In this document: positions 44,293-55,690 of the stretch, in pieces
Position numbering within the stretch: the first letter of the stretch is position 1
How the letters are laid out: every line of letters begins with the position of its first letter
Assembly (NCBI RefSeq): GCF_029784165.1
Contig: NC_073696.1
Location: forward strand, 239,738,892 to 239,802,891
Length of the DNA stretch: 64,000 nucleotides
Reading direction: 5' to 3'
Source: Wyeomyia smithii
Lineage: Eukaryota > Arthropoda > Insecta > Diptera > Culicidae
The notes under the pieces: model-generated
The model's input: the letters and a program-made list of their open reading frames with translations, nothing else
What the model was told of the DNA's origin: nothing
Database searches by the model: none
Program-made: the position numbers and the translations under genes

Positions 44293-44386
44293 TGTCGTGG
44301 CAAACGAGGCAAAGTCAAGGGAAGGACAAAGTCTTGTTCATCTCGTGCTGGATTTCAATTCCCGGTAGGTGAAATTCATCATTTGC
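44293..44386 (+). pseudogene. Histone H2A N-terminal relic
   Basis: The plus frame reads CRGKRGKVKGRTKSCSSRAG then FQFPVGEIHHLL, matching the conserved H2A start (RGKGGKVKGKAKSRSSRAG, LQFPVGRIHRLL) with only a few substitutions. It lacks the ATG codon and stops matching after the first ~32 residues, so it is a truncated pseudogene. Histone genes are intronless and tandemly repeated in insects; a decayed outlier copy fits. Confidence 0.85.
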
Positions 44387-44469
44387 TATCACTAAGCATA
44401 TCCAAACCCACCACAACACCACGGTGTGTGTTTTAACCTATGCAACTGCAGGTATTTTCATTTAAACTT

Positions 44470-44640
44470 CAGTGTAGAGCTTTGTAGCCGCGCTTTGGCA
44501 AGCGAGTGGTGATAGGTTCGAATCTTAGTAGAACCGACCCGTTCGTTGACAAACAGGGTTTTAAGTATGGGTTTATTCTCAGGCTCTTCCACCCAAATCT
44601 TTCATACAAGAAGTGGGGTCCATACAAAAAAAAATACTTC
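44470..44640 (+). mobile_element. tRNA-derived SINE, family 2, copy 2
   Basis: TTTGTAGCCGCGCTTTGGCA (A-box region) and GATAGGTTCGAATCTTAG (B box) begin a body with AAGTATGGGTTTATTCTCAG, GCTCTTCCACCCAAATCTTT and AGTGGGGTCCATAC. Same family as the inverted copy at 37765-37912. Confidence 0.8.
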
Positions 44641-47600
44641 AGTGCTTATACAAAACAAAAACCGACAGTGTTCCAAACAGAAACAACCCTTCGACAGCTT
44701 CGACAAACATTGTTCCGAATTTTTTTGACTTTCGCGTTTTCTCAAACGCATTATTTTCTCATGAGCATGTATGAAAATAATATTAGGTACTGCGATATCT
44801 GTATGCGTTGGCTACCAAATCAAGATATCTAGTATTATACCATACCCATAATACAGTACAAAAAAATGAATTTTACAACTAATACAAATGAAAGCACATT
44901 AAGTGAAAAACATATATAATTTTACACCGCTAATAATGCACAATACAGAATCGTTTTAAACCATGTAAATTTGTACGTTAAGTGATATAAACTTAAAGCT
45001 TTGAATATAAATATTCATTCAAATTAACAATATATTCATTTACATTGCATGTGAATATAATGCCACACGGAACATTACATGGTTTCCAATGCTCCATTTA
45101 TGTGCATTTAAAGAAATGTAATTTTTTTACTGTGAAGATCTCATCATGGCGACTAATGCTAGTGTGCTTCCCAAAACAGCAGGCCCTAGGCTGCCTTTGC
45201 TTGCGAGTTTGCTGCTGGCGCAGCGCGTTTTGCTCCTGAATTCGCAGCGGATTTTAATACAAATTGCCCAGCGTTAGAATGCTGTGTTTCCCCTAGCTGG
45301 ACCCTAGCATGGATAGAAGTGCGTCAAAAAAAACTGCAGGGTGAATACTCGCCGAGTTCGTCACTTATGGGAAAACTCATTTCCCATAAGCTATGGGAAA
45401 CTTATAAGAGAACTCATTAAAGTCTCTGAAAAAGTACTATTTTAGTCTCTGAAAAAGAAATCTTCACTGGGGGCACCAAAATTCACAGGAATGGCTAAAT
45501 AACTATAATAATTCTTTTTTTTTTTTTTTTTGGTTTGAGCTCTAGGGCAAAACCTATATTCATCAGTGTTATCGATACGGTGGTTTTCTGTTTGTCCCAC
45601 GTTAAAATATTTTGCGCAAATAATTTTGGCAAGAATTCAATCTGTACTGAAATGAGTCCTGATCTGTTTTCTGTTTTACCAAGAACACTTTTCTTTCTGC
45701 GAATCCGGTGACAAAACAGGCGATTTATCGATTTCATACAGCAGCAAATGTCGGAATTTTTCTTCCTCTCCAAATAGGTAGCATTATTGTATCTCTAGTC
45801 GAATCACGGATTTAGCCAACCGGTAGCCGGCAGCTTTAAACTGGGCTTGACAGTCTTGGTCCAAGTGATAAATTACCTTGCTTTTTGATTCTTGCGAATA
45901 CGCGTTCATTGTACATTTTTCACTCTATAAATAGACTTCACGGAAAATGCTTTTAATTTTATTTCTGGAATTTAAAACTTCTTGCAAAGTTGTCAAAAAC
46001 GCTCTATATAGTTAAATTAACTAGGAAAGTTGTACACGTAGGTGTCGATATTGTCGTAGCTGTTACTTGGTGCGAAATTTTCGTCTAGACTGACTAATCT
46101 GTTGAATGGAAAAGTTATTCATATGCTTAAATACTATATGAAACATGCGCTGTTCTGCAGGAATGAATACTAGCAATTCTTTTACCAACCTCCTCCGTCA
46201 GCAACACCAAGTTTTAAATATTTTCAACCACCCACTCGCAATCCAGTTGTCATTGTGAATAATGTTATCCTTTTTGTGTACGAAAACTTGTCAATCTTTC
46301 TGTTTCTCCACTATGTGCAAGGGCGTGTAATATGAAGAAAACATAAAAATTATTATGCCACATAAAGCTGCTTCACGAAATTGTTTGCACATTTTTTGAT
46401 GTACTGCCTAACCTTTTTTTTTATTGAAGTAAGTGCTCTCCGTCCAGAGAAAACAGTTGTTTTTACCCTTGTTGCAGGCTTGAAACTTTATACAAAAGAT
46501 CTCGTCAATATTCTTTCTCGTACATGAATTTATTTTATCTACAATAACAAGCTTTAGGCTGGTAGTTTTATGACACCAGAACGAGCTCTTACCATTGAAG
46601 CGTGTAAGCAAACAGGAAACCTACCGAAAGTGGAAACCGGGAAGTGGACACCACGTTCACCGCATACATGTTTCATCACAGCTCCAGTGGATTACAAGGC
46701 ATTCTCATCTTCAAGTGCTAAATCGGAGCCAACTACGTCAAGCACGGGGTTGCGTTACAGTGGCCGTTGCATAGACATACCCCCCAAAATACACCATAAT
46801 GGATTACTGGTTTCCACTCGTGTGAGCTTCAATACTCTTGCTCGAAATCGCTCTTGATCGATTCTTTGACAACATCCTTCAGGTTGGATTATTTATTCAT
46901 CCCACACCGTAACCGTCGTTGTCTGCTTCCTGTAGTCAGTATCCCTGACCACTCGGTTTTCCCACGGTCACAGCAGCTTGCAGGTGCCAATGGTTGGACC
47001 CGGAAAAGGTACACAAACTAAATCATGCCAAGCCGAATACTGAATGGAATCACTTGCCGATACAATCAGATCCGTTCGCAAGCTGCCGAATTCAACAAGT
47101 TGCAAAGCCCGATGCAGCATCGCCCTCTATATTTGGGCGAGCAAACAGCCGAAATCCTTGCCATGTTGAACAACGAAACACTGTGCAGCATTATAAGGTA
47201 CGTTACTGAACCGCCCCCCACACGTGCTTCCTTTGCAGACGATCGGATGTGAATTGATTCGTAACGGCTGAAAGCGGAGGGATGCCTAAGCCGGGATCAA
47301 CAAAAGCCACAGAGACAAATCGGATTGCGACCGTCGGATAAATAAATGATTTTCATCGGAATCCATTTCGGGTGAGAGCAAAGCGCAACAGCAACTGCTT
47401 GCCATCGTCGTTGTTGCAGCCTGGAACAGGATATCGATGTATGCAATTCTGAACCGCTAACGACGCTGGCAGTGATGCTCTCTAATACCGCATACATTCT
47501 AACTGAGCCTGAGGTCAGTCCGGTGAAAGCGGAGAAGGTTTGGATCAATAGATATAAATAACTGAACGAGTCACGCTGCTCTGATGAAAAACCAGCTCCA

Positions 47601-48509
47601 CAAACGTCGAAATCAAACTGATACGACAAGCTTTTGGCACCCATTGTTCGACATCTCAATTCTGTTCGCTATCAGACGTAAGCCGCTGTACTTAGCGGTG
47701 ATGACGCATGCTCGTTAGTGATTGTGAATAAAAACCGCACACCCTGTCACTCCAGCATTCGCAAGTGGAAAAGCAATTTCGATATTTCGAAACTCAACCG
47801 AAAACTCATTAGCATCACTAAACCACTCCTCGGAATTTTAAGCGAAAAACAAAATTGAAAATCTTATCACACCGAAGAAAATGCGCATTTTCCAGCCTCT
47901 TGCGAAAGCTAATTCGTACCATTAATCTCGCCCGGACTTCCCCGTCTAATTTATTGCCGTACTACCTGAGAGATGGCTAAGAAAAGATGAACACAATATA
48001 AAACCACTAGCACGTGACGGGGTTTAAAAGCCGTTTACCGACGTCTACTAAAAACCGCAGCTCCACCGTACGGAACCGGCAATCCACACATCTGGTGAGC
48101 GTGATCTGCGATTTTAGGATGTGTTAAGAAAATTGAAGACACGAATGCAAATCATTTTGTTATTAGGAGTCATCTGTCATTCTAAACGCGCCCCCATTTG
48201 TTTCCGCACGATGATACCACAGGCGCGCCCTGGTCCCCACTTACACACAAGCGAAATCGCACGCGCCGGCAACAAATGACTAGGAGATTTTTTTCGCCTC
48301 CTCTCTGCGAAATGATGTTTTCAGTGCTCGACGTTAATCATTGGGGAAATGTGAACGATGAATTTCGCGCTCGTTAATTTACTTCAAGAGTTGGCATAAA
48401 AAGAGTGGTACTAGGCACAAGGGGTGAGGATATATTTACGAGCTAGTACTTGCTACTCGAAGTGCTCAGAAGTAAGCACAACTGTTGAAGTTGATAAGTA
48501 TAAACATAG
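44641..48509. other. Long stretch without confirmed genes
   Basis: A T run (45512-45531) heads a possible minus-strand retrocopy end. Frames at 46570-46857 (95 codons, MTPERALTIEACKQ) and 47025-47252 (75 codons) are unassigned. The latter could be an exon ending at AAG|GTACGT near 47195 (LYLGEQTAEILAMLNNE in it looks protein-like). GGCATAAAAAGAGTGG near 48393 resembles a TATA box. I call no gene. Confidence 0.35.
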
Positions 48510-49852
48510 AAAGTAAAAATTTAAAAGTAAAAAATAAAAGGTAAAAAGTAAAAAGTAAAAAGGAAAAAGGAAAAAGGAAAAAGGAAAAAGTAAAAAGTAA
48601 AAAATAAAAGTAAAAAGTAAAAAGTAAAAAGTAAAAAGTAAAAAGTAAAAAGTAAAAAGTAAAAAGTAAAAAGTAAAAAGTAAAAAGTAAAAAGTAAAAA
48701 GTAAAAAGTAAAAAGTAAAAAGTAAAAAGTAAAAAGTAAAAAGTAAAAAGTAAAAAGTAAAAAGTAAAAAGTAAAAAGTAAAAAGTAAAAAGTAACAAGT
48801 AAAAAGTAAAAAGTAAAAAGTAAAAAGTAAAACGTAAAAAGTAAAAAGTAAAAAGTAAAAAGTAAAAAGTAAAAAGTAAAAAGTAAAAAGTAAAAAGTAA
48901 GAAGTAAAAAGTAAAAAGTAAAAAGTAAAAAGTAAAAAGTAAAAAGTAAAAAGTAAAAAGTAAAAAGTAAAAAGTAAAAAGTAAAAAGTAAAAAGTAAAA
49001 AGTAAAAAGTAAAAAGTAAAAAGTAAAAAGTAAAAAGTAAAAAGTAAAAAGTAAAAAGTAAAATGTAAAAAGTAAAAAGTAAAAAGCAAAAAGTAAAAAG
49101 TAAAAAGTAAAAAGTAAAAAGTAAAAAGTAAAAAGTAAAAAGTAAAAGTAAAAAGTAAAAAGTAAAAAGTTAAAAGTTAAAAGTTAAAAGTAAAAAGTAA
49201 GAAGTAAAAAGTTAAAAGTTAAAAGTTAAAAGTTAAAAGTTAGAAGTTAAAAGTTAAAAGTAAAAAGTAAAAAGTAAAAAGTTAAAAAGTAAAAAGTAAA
49301 AAGTAAAAAGTAAAAAGTAAAAAGTAAAAAGTAAAAAGTAAAAAGTAAAAAGTAAAAAGTAAAAAGTAAAAAGTAACAAGTAAAAAGTAAAAAGTTAAAA
49401 GTAAAAAGTAAAAAGTAAAAAGTAAAAAGTAAAAAGTAAAAAGTAAAGAGTAAAAAGTAAAAGGTAAAAAGTAAAAAGTAAAAAGTAAAAAGTAAAAAGT
49501 AAAAAGTAAAAAGTAAAAAGTAAAAAGTAAAAAGTAAAAAGTAAAAAGTAAAAAGTAAAAAGTAAAAAGTAAAAAGTAAAAAGTAAAAAGTAAAAAGTAA
49601 AAAGTAAAAAGTAAAAAGTAAAAAGTAAAAAGTAAAAAGTAAAAAGTAAAAAGTAAAAAGTAAAAAGTAAAAAGTAAAAAGTAAAAAGTAAAAAGTAAAA
49701 AGTAAAAAGTAAAAAGTAAAAAGTAAAAAGTAAAAAGTAAAAAGTAAAAAGTAAAAAGTAAAAAGTAAAAAGTAAAAAGTAAAAAGTAAAAAGTAAAAAG
49801 TAAAAAGTAAAATGTAAAAAGTAAAAAGTAAAAAGTAAGAAGTAAAAAGTAA

Positions 49853-49905
<53 letters not shown>

Positions 49906-52900
49906 TGAAAGGTAAAAAGTAAAAAGTAAAAAGTAAAAAGTAAAAAGTAAAAAGTAAAAAGTAAAAAGTAAAAAGTAAAAAGTAACAAGTAAAAAGTAAA
50001 AAGTAAAAAGTAAAAAGTAAAACGTTAAAAGTAAAAAGTAAAAAATAAAAAGTAAAAAGTAAAAAGCAAAAAGTAAAAAGTAAAAAGTAAAAAGTAAAAA
50101 GTAAAAGGTAAAAAGTAAAAAGTAAAAAGTAAAATGTAAAAAGTAAAAAGTAAAAAGTAAAAAGTAAAATGTAAAAAGTAAAAAGTTAAAAGTTAAAAAT
50201 TAAAAGTTAAAAGTTAAAAGTTAAAAGTTAAAAGTTAAAAGTTAAAAGTTAAAAGTTAAAAGTTAAAAGTTAAAAGTTAAAAGTTAAAAGTTAAAAGTTA
50301 AAAGATAAAAGTTAAAAGTTAAAAGTTAAAAGTTAAAAGTAAAAAGTTTAAAGTTAAAAGTTAAAAGTTAAAAGTTAAAAGTTGAAAGTTAAAAGTTAAA
50401 AGTTAAAAGTTAAAAGTTAAAAGTTAAAAGTTAAAAGTCAAAAGTTAAAAGTTAAAAGTTAAAAGTTAAAAGTTAAAAGTAAAAAGTAAAAAGTAAAAAG
50501 TAAGAAGTAAAAAGTAAAAAGTAAAAAGTAAAAAGTAAAAAGTAAAAAGTAAAAAGTAAAAAGTAAAAAGTAAAAAGTAAAAAGTAAAAAGTAAAAAGTA
50601 AAAAGTAAAAAGTAAAAAGTAAAAAGTAAAAAGTAAAAAGTAAAAAGTAAAAAGTAAAAAGTAAAATGTAAAAAGTAAAAAGTAAAAAGCAAAAAGTAAA
50701 AAGTAAAAAGTAAAAAGTAAAAAGTAAAAAGTAAAAAGTAAAAAGTAAAAGTAAAAAGTAAAAAGTAAAAAGTTAAAAGTTAAAAGTTAAAAGTAAAAAG
50801 TAAGAAGTAAAAAGTTAAAAGTTAAAAGTTAAAAGTTAAAAGTTAAAAGTTAAAAGTTAAAAGTTAAAAGTTAAAAGTTAAAAGTTAAAAGTTAAAAGTT
50901 AAAAGTTAAAAGTTAAAAGTTAAAAGCTAAAAGTTAAAAGTTAAAAGTTAAAAGTTAAAAGTTAAAAGTTAAAAGTTAAAAGTAAGAGTTAAAAAATAAA
51001 AGTAAAAAGTAAAAAGTAAAAAGTAAAAAGTAAAAAGTAAAAAGTAACAAGTAAAAAGTAAAAAGTAAAAAGTAAAAAGTAAAAAGTAAAAAGTAAAAAG
51101 TAAAAAGTAAAAAGTAAAAAGTAAAAAGTAAAAAGTAAAAAGTAAATAGTAAAAAGTAAAAAGTAAAAATTAAAAATTAAAAAGTAAAAAGTAAAAAGTA
51201 AAAAGTAAAAAGTAAAAAATAAAAAGTAAAAAGTAAAAAGTAAAAAGTAAAAAGTAAAAAGTAAAAAGCAAAAAGTAAAAAGTAAAAAGTAAAAAGTAAA
51301 AAGTAAGAAGTAAAAAGTAAAAAGTAAAAAGTAAAAAGTAAAAAGTAAAAAGTAACAAGTAAAAAGTAAAAAGTTAAAAGTAAAAAGTAAAAAGTAAAAA
51401 GTAAAAAGTAAAAAGTAAAAAGTAAAAAGTAAAAAGTAAAAAGTTAAAAGTAAAAAGTAAAAAGTAAAAAGTAAAAGGTAAAAAGTAAAAAGTAAAAAGT
51501 AAAAAGTAAAAAGTAAAAAGTAAAAAGTAAAAAGTAAAAAGTAAAAAGTAAAAAGTAAAAAGTAAAAAGTAAAAAGTAAAAAGTAACAAGTAAAAAGTAA
51601 AAAGTAAAAAGTAAAAAGTAAAAAGTAAAACGTAAAAAGTAAAAAGTAAAAAATAAAAAGTAAAAAGTAAAAAGCAAAAAGTAAAAAGTAAAAAGTAAAA
51701 AGTAAAAAGTAAAAAGTAAAAGGTAAAAAGTAAAAAGTAAAAAGTAAAATGTAAAAAGTAAAAAGTAAAAAGTAAAAAGTAAAATGTAAAAAGTAAAAAG
51801 TTAAAAGTTAAAAATTAAAAGTTAAAAGTTAAAAGTTAAAAGTTAAAAGTTAAAAGTTAAAAGTTAAAAGTTAAAAGTCAAAAGTTAAAAGTTAAAAGTT
51901 AAAAGTTAAAAGTTAAAAGTTAAAAGTTAAAAGTTTAAAGTTTAAAGTTAAAAGTTAAAAGTTAAAAGTTAAAAGTTTAAAGTTAAAAGTTAAAAGTTAA
52001 AAGTTTAAAGTTTAAAGTTAAAAGTTAAAAGTTAAAAGTTAAAAGTTAAAAGTTAAAAGTTAAAAGTTAAAAGTCAAAAGTTAAAAGTTAAAAGTTAAAA
52101 GTTAAAAGTTAAAAGTTAAAAGTTAAAAGTTAAAAGTTAAAAGTAAAAAGTTAAAAGTTAAAAGTTAAAAGTTTAAAGTTAAAAGCTAAAAGTTAAAAGT
52201 TAAAAGTTAAAAGTTAAAAGTTAAAAGTTAAAAGTTAAAAGTTAAAAGTTAAAAGTAAGAGTTAAAAAATAAAAGTAAAAAGTAAAAAGTAAAAAGTAAA
52301 AAGTAAAAAGTAACAAGTAAAAAGTAAAAAGTAAAAAGTAAAAAGTAAAAAGTAAAAAGTAAAAAGTAAAAAGTAAAAAGTAAAAAGTAAAAAGTAAAAA
52401 GTAAAAAGTAAAAAGTAAAAAGTAACAAGTAAAAAGTAAAAAGTTAAAAGTAAAAAGTAAAAAGTAAAAAGTAAAAAGTAAAAAGTAAAAAGTAAAAAGT
52501 AAAAAGTAAAAAGTAAAAAGTAAAAAGTAAAAAGTAAAAAGTAAAAAGTAAAAAGTAAAAAGTAAAAAGTAAAAAGTAAAAAGTAAAAAGTAAAAAGTAA
52601 AAAGTAAAAAGTAAAAAGTAAAAAGTAAAAAGTAAAAAGTAAAAAGTAAAAAGTAAAAAGTAAAAAGTAAAAAGTAAAAAGTAAAAAGTAAAAAGTAAAA
52701 AGTAAAAAGTAAAAAGTAAAAAGTAAAAAGTAAAAAGTAAAAAGTAAAAAGTAAAAAGTAAAAAGTAAAAAGTAACAAGTAAAAAGTAAAAAGTAAAAAG
52801 TAAAAAGTAAAAAGTAAAAAGTAAAAAGTAAAAAGTAAAAAGTAAAAAGTAAAAAGTAAAAAGTAAAAAGTAAAAAGTAAAAAGTAAAAAGTAAAAATTA

Positions 52901-53395
52901 AAAAGTAAAAAGTAAAAAGTAAAAAGTAAAAAGTAAAAAGTAAAAAGTAAAAAGTAAAAAGTAAAAAGTAAAAAGTGAAAAGTAAAAAGTAAAAAGTAAA
53001 AAGTAAAAAGTAAAAAGTTAAAGTAAAAAGTAAAAAGTAAAAAGTTAAAAGTTAAAAGTTAAAAGTTAAAAGTTAAAAGTTAAAAGTTAAAAGTTAAAAG
53101 TTAAAAGTTAAAAGTTAAAAGTTAAAAGTTAAAAGTTAAAAGTTAAAAGTTAAAAGTTAAAAGTTAAAAGTTAAAAGTTAAAAGTTAAAAGTAAAAAGTA
53201 AAAAGTAAAAAGAAAAAAGAAAAAAGTAAAAAGAAAAAAGAAAAAAGTAAAAAGTAAAAAGTAAAAAGAAAAAAGAAAAAAGTAAAAAGTAAAAAGTGAA
53301 AATTAAAAAGTAAGAAATAACAAGTAAAAAGTAAAAAATTAAAATAAAAATTAAAAAGTAGTAAGTGCATAGTATTTTAACAAGAGTAAAAAGTA
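48510..53395. repeat. Heptanucleotide satellite, (GTAAAAA)n with (GTTAAAA)n blocks
   Basis: Nearly 4.9 kb of 7-bp units, about 700 copies. Most are GTAAAAA. Blocks of GTTAAAA occupy about 50185-50475, 50770-50990, 51795-52255 and 53040-53190. Rare variant units (GCAAAAA, GTAACAA, GTAAAAT, GTAAGAA) act as markers and reveal internal duplications with offsets of ~1603-1608 bp and ~1272 bp. Edges decay at both ends (GGAAAAA units at 48560, GAAAAAA units at 53210). The long minus frames of LLFTFYF periodicity are a by-product of a 7-bp unit without stops. Confidence 0.98.
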
Positions 53396-55189
53396 GAAAG
53401 TTATATTTTCGAATGCGACGAATGTAAGATTAACTGCTTCTGGAGCATCGAATTAAGAAAAATATGCTAACAAATGGTGTGGATGCACAATATCCCGCAT
53501 CGGAAACCTATCAAACGCTTGAATCCACTCGCAAAGTTTGCAGTGCTATGTACTAAGTAACTATTCTCAACCGATATTCCACAAACGAGCCGGGAATGAC
53601 AGAATAACAACGAAATCGAAAAGCAGTCTGGCTCTCTCGTCTCGCGAATCTATTCGAAATCCTTAGCGGGAAGCAAACAATGCATACGAAAAATCTATGC
53701 CGGCACTCTGCACAATAGACGCATCCTATCTGTCGCATTCGGATGGCAGACCTGCACTACAATGAGCAACCAACCAACCTCCCAACGAAATTATGACTGC
53801 TTGACAGTCTATCGATGTCATGGTTTCTTGCCAGGAGGCAGGGAGAAAATGATAATAGAGTTAGATAGTTGAGCTCCATGTCATATTACGACAGAACAAA
53901 TCCTCCGGGATATGATTTTCAATAATATGCAAATGATCTTTCTCCGGCTTATATTCCAGTGGATGATGCGAGACTTGGAAAGGTCGATGGAATGGGACGG
54001 CAGAGGGCGGAATGCAGCACATCTTTTCACTTTATTTTTCATTCTTACTCTTCTCCTTATGCTAGAAATCAAGTGCATGTGCATTGCACATAGCCAGTGT
54101 CATGCGGTGAGCGGAACGACGCTGGCAGACTGGTTGTCATTATACCGACCGGTGGCTTTGACATCCGGAAGACGGCTATATGCGTTTGTGCCGTAAGACG
54201 ATCGTTCGTTACAAGGGCCCCTACCGGTTCGAATAAGCCATGATTAGGACAAGTTCAGAAGAAGAAAAAATACCGCTTCTCCGTTGTTGCCGCAAACACA
54301 TACACTGATGGGGGAGTTTACATCTCAATTTACCTTCTAGAAACCATTCCAGGACACGAGCGCGTGACAGTTTCGAAGTTTGTGGTTGATATTCCAGCGC
54401 TCCGCCAGCTAGCGTCCGAGCTAGCAGCAAGCGTACGGTCTGGATTTCGTCAGATTTCTTCGACAGTTTCTCGTGCCGCTGCAGTGTGGAAGTTGCGAGA
54501 TGCTCCCATGGAGAAACCACACGCTCACGAGGGCATGTATTTACATAAAAATATTAAAATTCAACATGTAAACAAGCTTTGTTTGCGATGCGCACTAGTC
54601 GCAGACACCAACACACCTTCCAGCACGTAATCTATTTGTGTGGAATTGTGAAGCTCTTGTAGTTGAACGATGCAATCAAAGTTTCCGTAATACTGCGGTT
54701 TCACTATCGTTGCACAGCAATTTGTGGTGACGATGAAAAGTAAAAAAAGCTAGTTTATTCTAGGCTGGAAGGTACTGCAGCTTAGGATGACGAAACAAAA
54801 AAACGAGTTCAAGTTTTCCATATGGAAACTTCAATTCTGGTTTGCTGTTTTGCTTCTCGTGCTCGTGTTTCTGTTTGTTTCTCTTCTTCTTCTTTGTTTG
54901 TTTCTGTTTGTGTTTGTTTGTTATCAAATAATTTTGAATAAAAAATAAAACTTTTGTTTACTATTATATCAAAAGACAATCTAGCAATTTCTGAATTTTG
55001 AAATTTGGAGTAATTTTCCAATAGACCGCACTCGACTTTTCGAATGTATCTCTTGTTTCTACCAATCAACTGTTTGCATTTCATTGATCTTCAGTTTTTT
55101 GCACCGAAGTAAATGAAAATCCCAAAGAAATCTTCGGTTGGACGACACTTCGGGGAAATACTTTGTCAAGAAAACGAGAATCTCCTCGC
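53396..55189. other. Unassigned spacer
   Basis: Only unsupported short frames (94 codons at 53912-54196, 88 codons at 54364-54630). A TTTG/TTCT-rich low-complexity tract lies at 54840-54925. Confidence 0.4.
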
Positions 55190-55297
55190 GTTAGATGCAA
55201 ATTGCAGTTTGCAATGACCAGAGAATTAGGAGGTCCCACTTTTGTGACAAAAGCAATGGCACTTCTTAGTGCCCCGAAATCAATTATTCGAAGTTGT
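55190..55297. repeat. Interspersed repeat shared with 41578-41695
   Basis: GATGCAAATTGCAGTTTGCA, TTTTGTGACA, AATGGCACTTCTTAGTGCCC and CGAAATCAATTATTCGAAG parallel the other copy in order and orientation. Confidence 0.65.
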
Positions 55298-55662
55298 AAA
55301 AAAGTATGAGTGGTACGGAATCCTGCTTAAAAAAAAAAATTGTTTCAAAAATAACTCCTCGTTGGGGCAGGTCGAGGTTCACCGTTGTTGTTTGGTGGGA
55401 ATTATTTATCCCAAAATAACAATTATTGGCCTGAACTACTTTATTTTTAACTACACTTGGTATATTTCGCGCAATAAAGGAGCTTTGGCAAAGCTAATCT
55501 TGACTTATCGGATGTCGCTTATCAACTGAATTGATGGCGAAAATCACGATCTAGCATCGACGCCACGATCGAGTAATTAATTAATGAGAGGGAGAGAATT
55601 AAATTCAGTGCTGATGGGTTCGGATCACATGATAGAACAAAGTAAATAGTCTAAATCAAACA
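55298..55662. other. 3' flank or undetected 3' LTR of the BEL element
   Basis: On the minus strand a purine-rich AAAGGTGGCGGCGA, like a BEL polypurine tract, is followed by TGTTTGATTTAGAC, a possible LTR start. This region does not match the candidate 5' LTR, so I cannot confirm an LTR. Confidence 0.3.
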
Positions 55663-55690
55663 TCGCCGCCACCTTTGAAATCTTCGAATT

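Noticed and set aside
45495..45773. 92-codon minus ORF ending in a Lys run
   Set aside because: The Lys run is a translated A tract; no domain seen.
48466..53370. Long minus-strand ORFs of repeating LLFTFYF, up to 207 codons
   Set aside because: They arise because the 7-bp satellite unit has no stop in that strand; no start context, composition or conservation supports translation.
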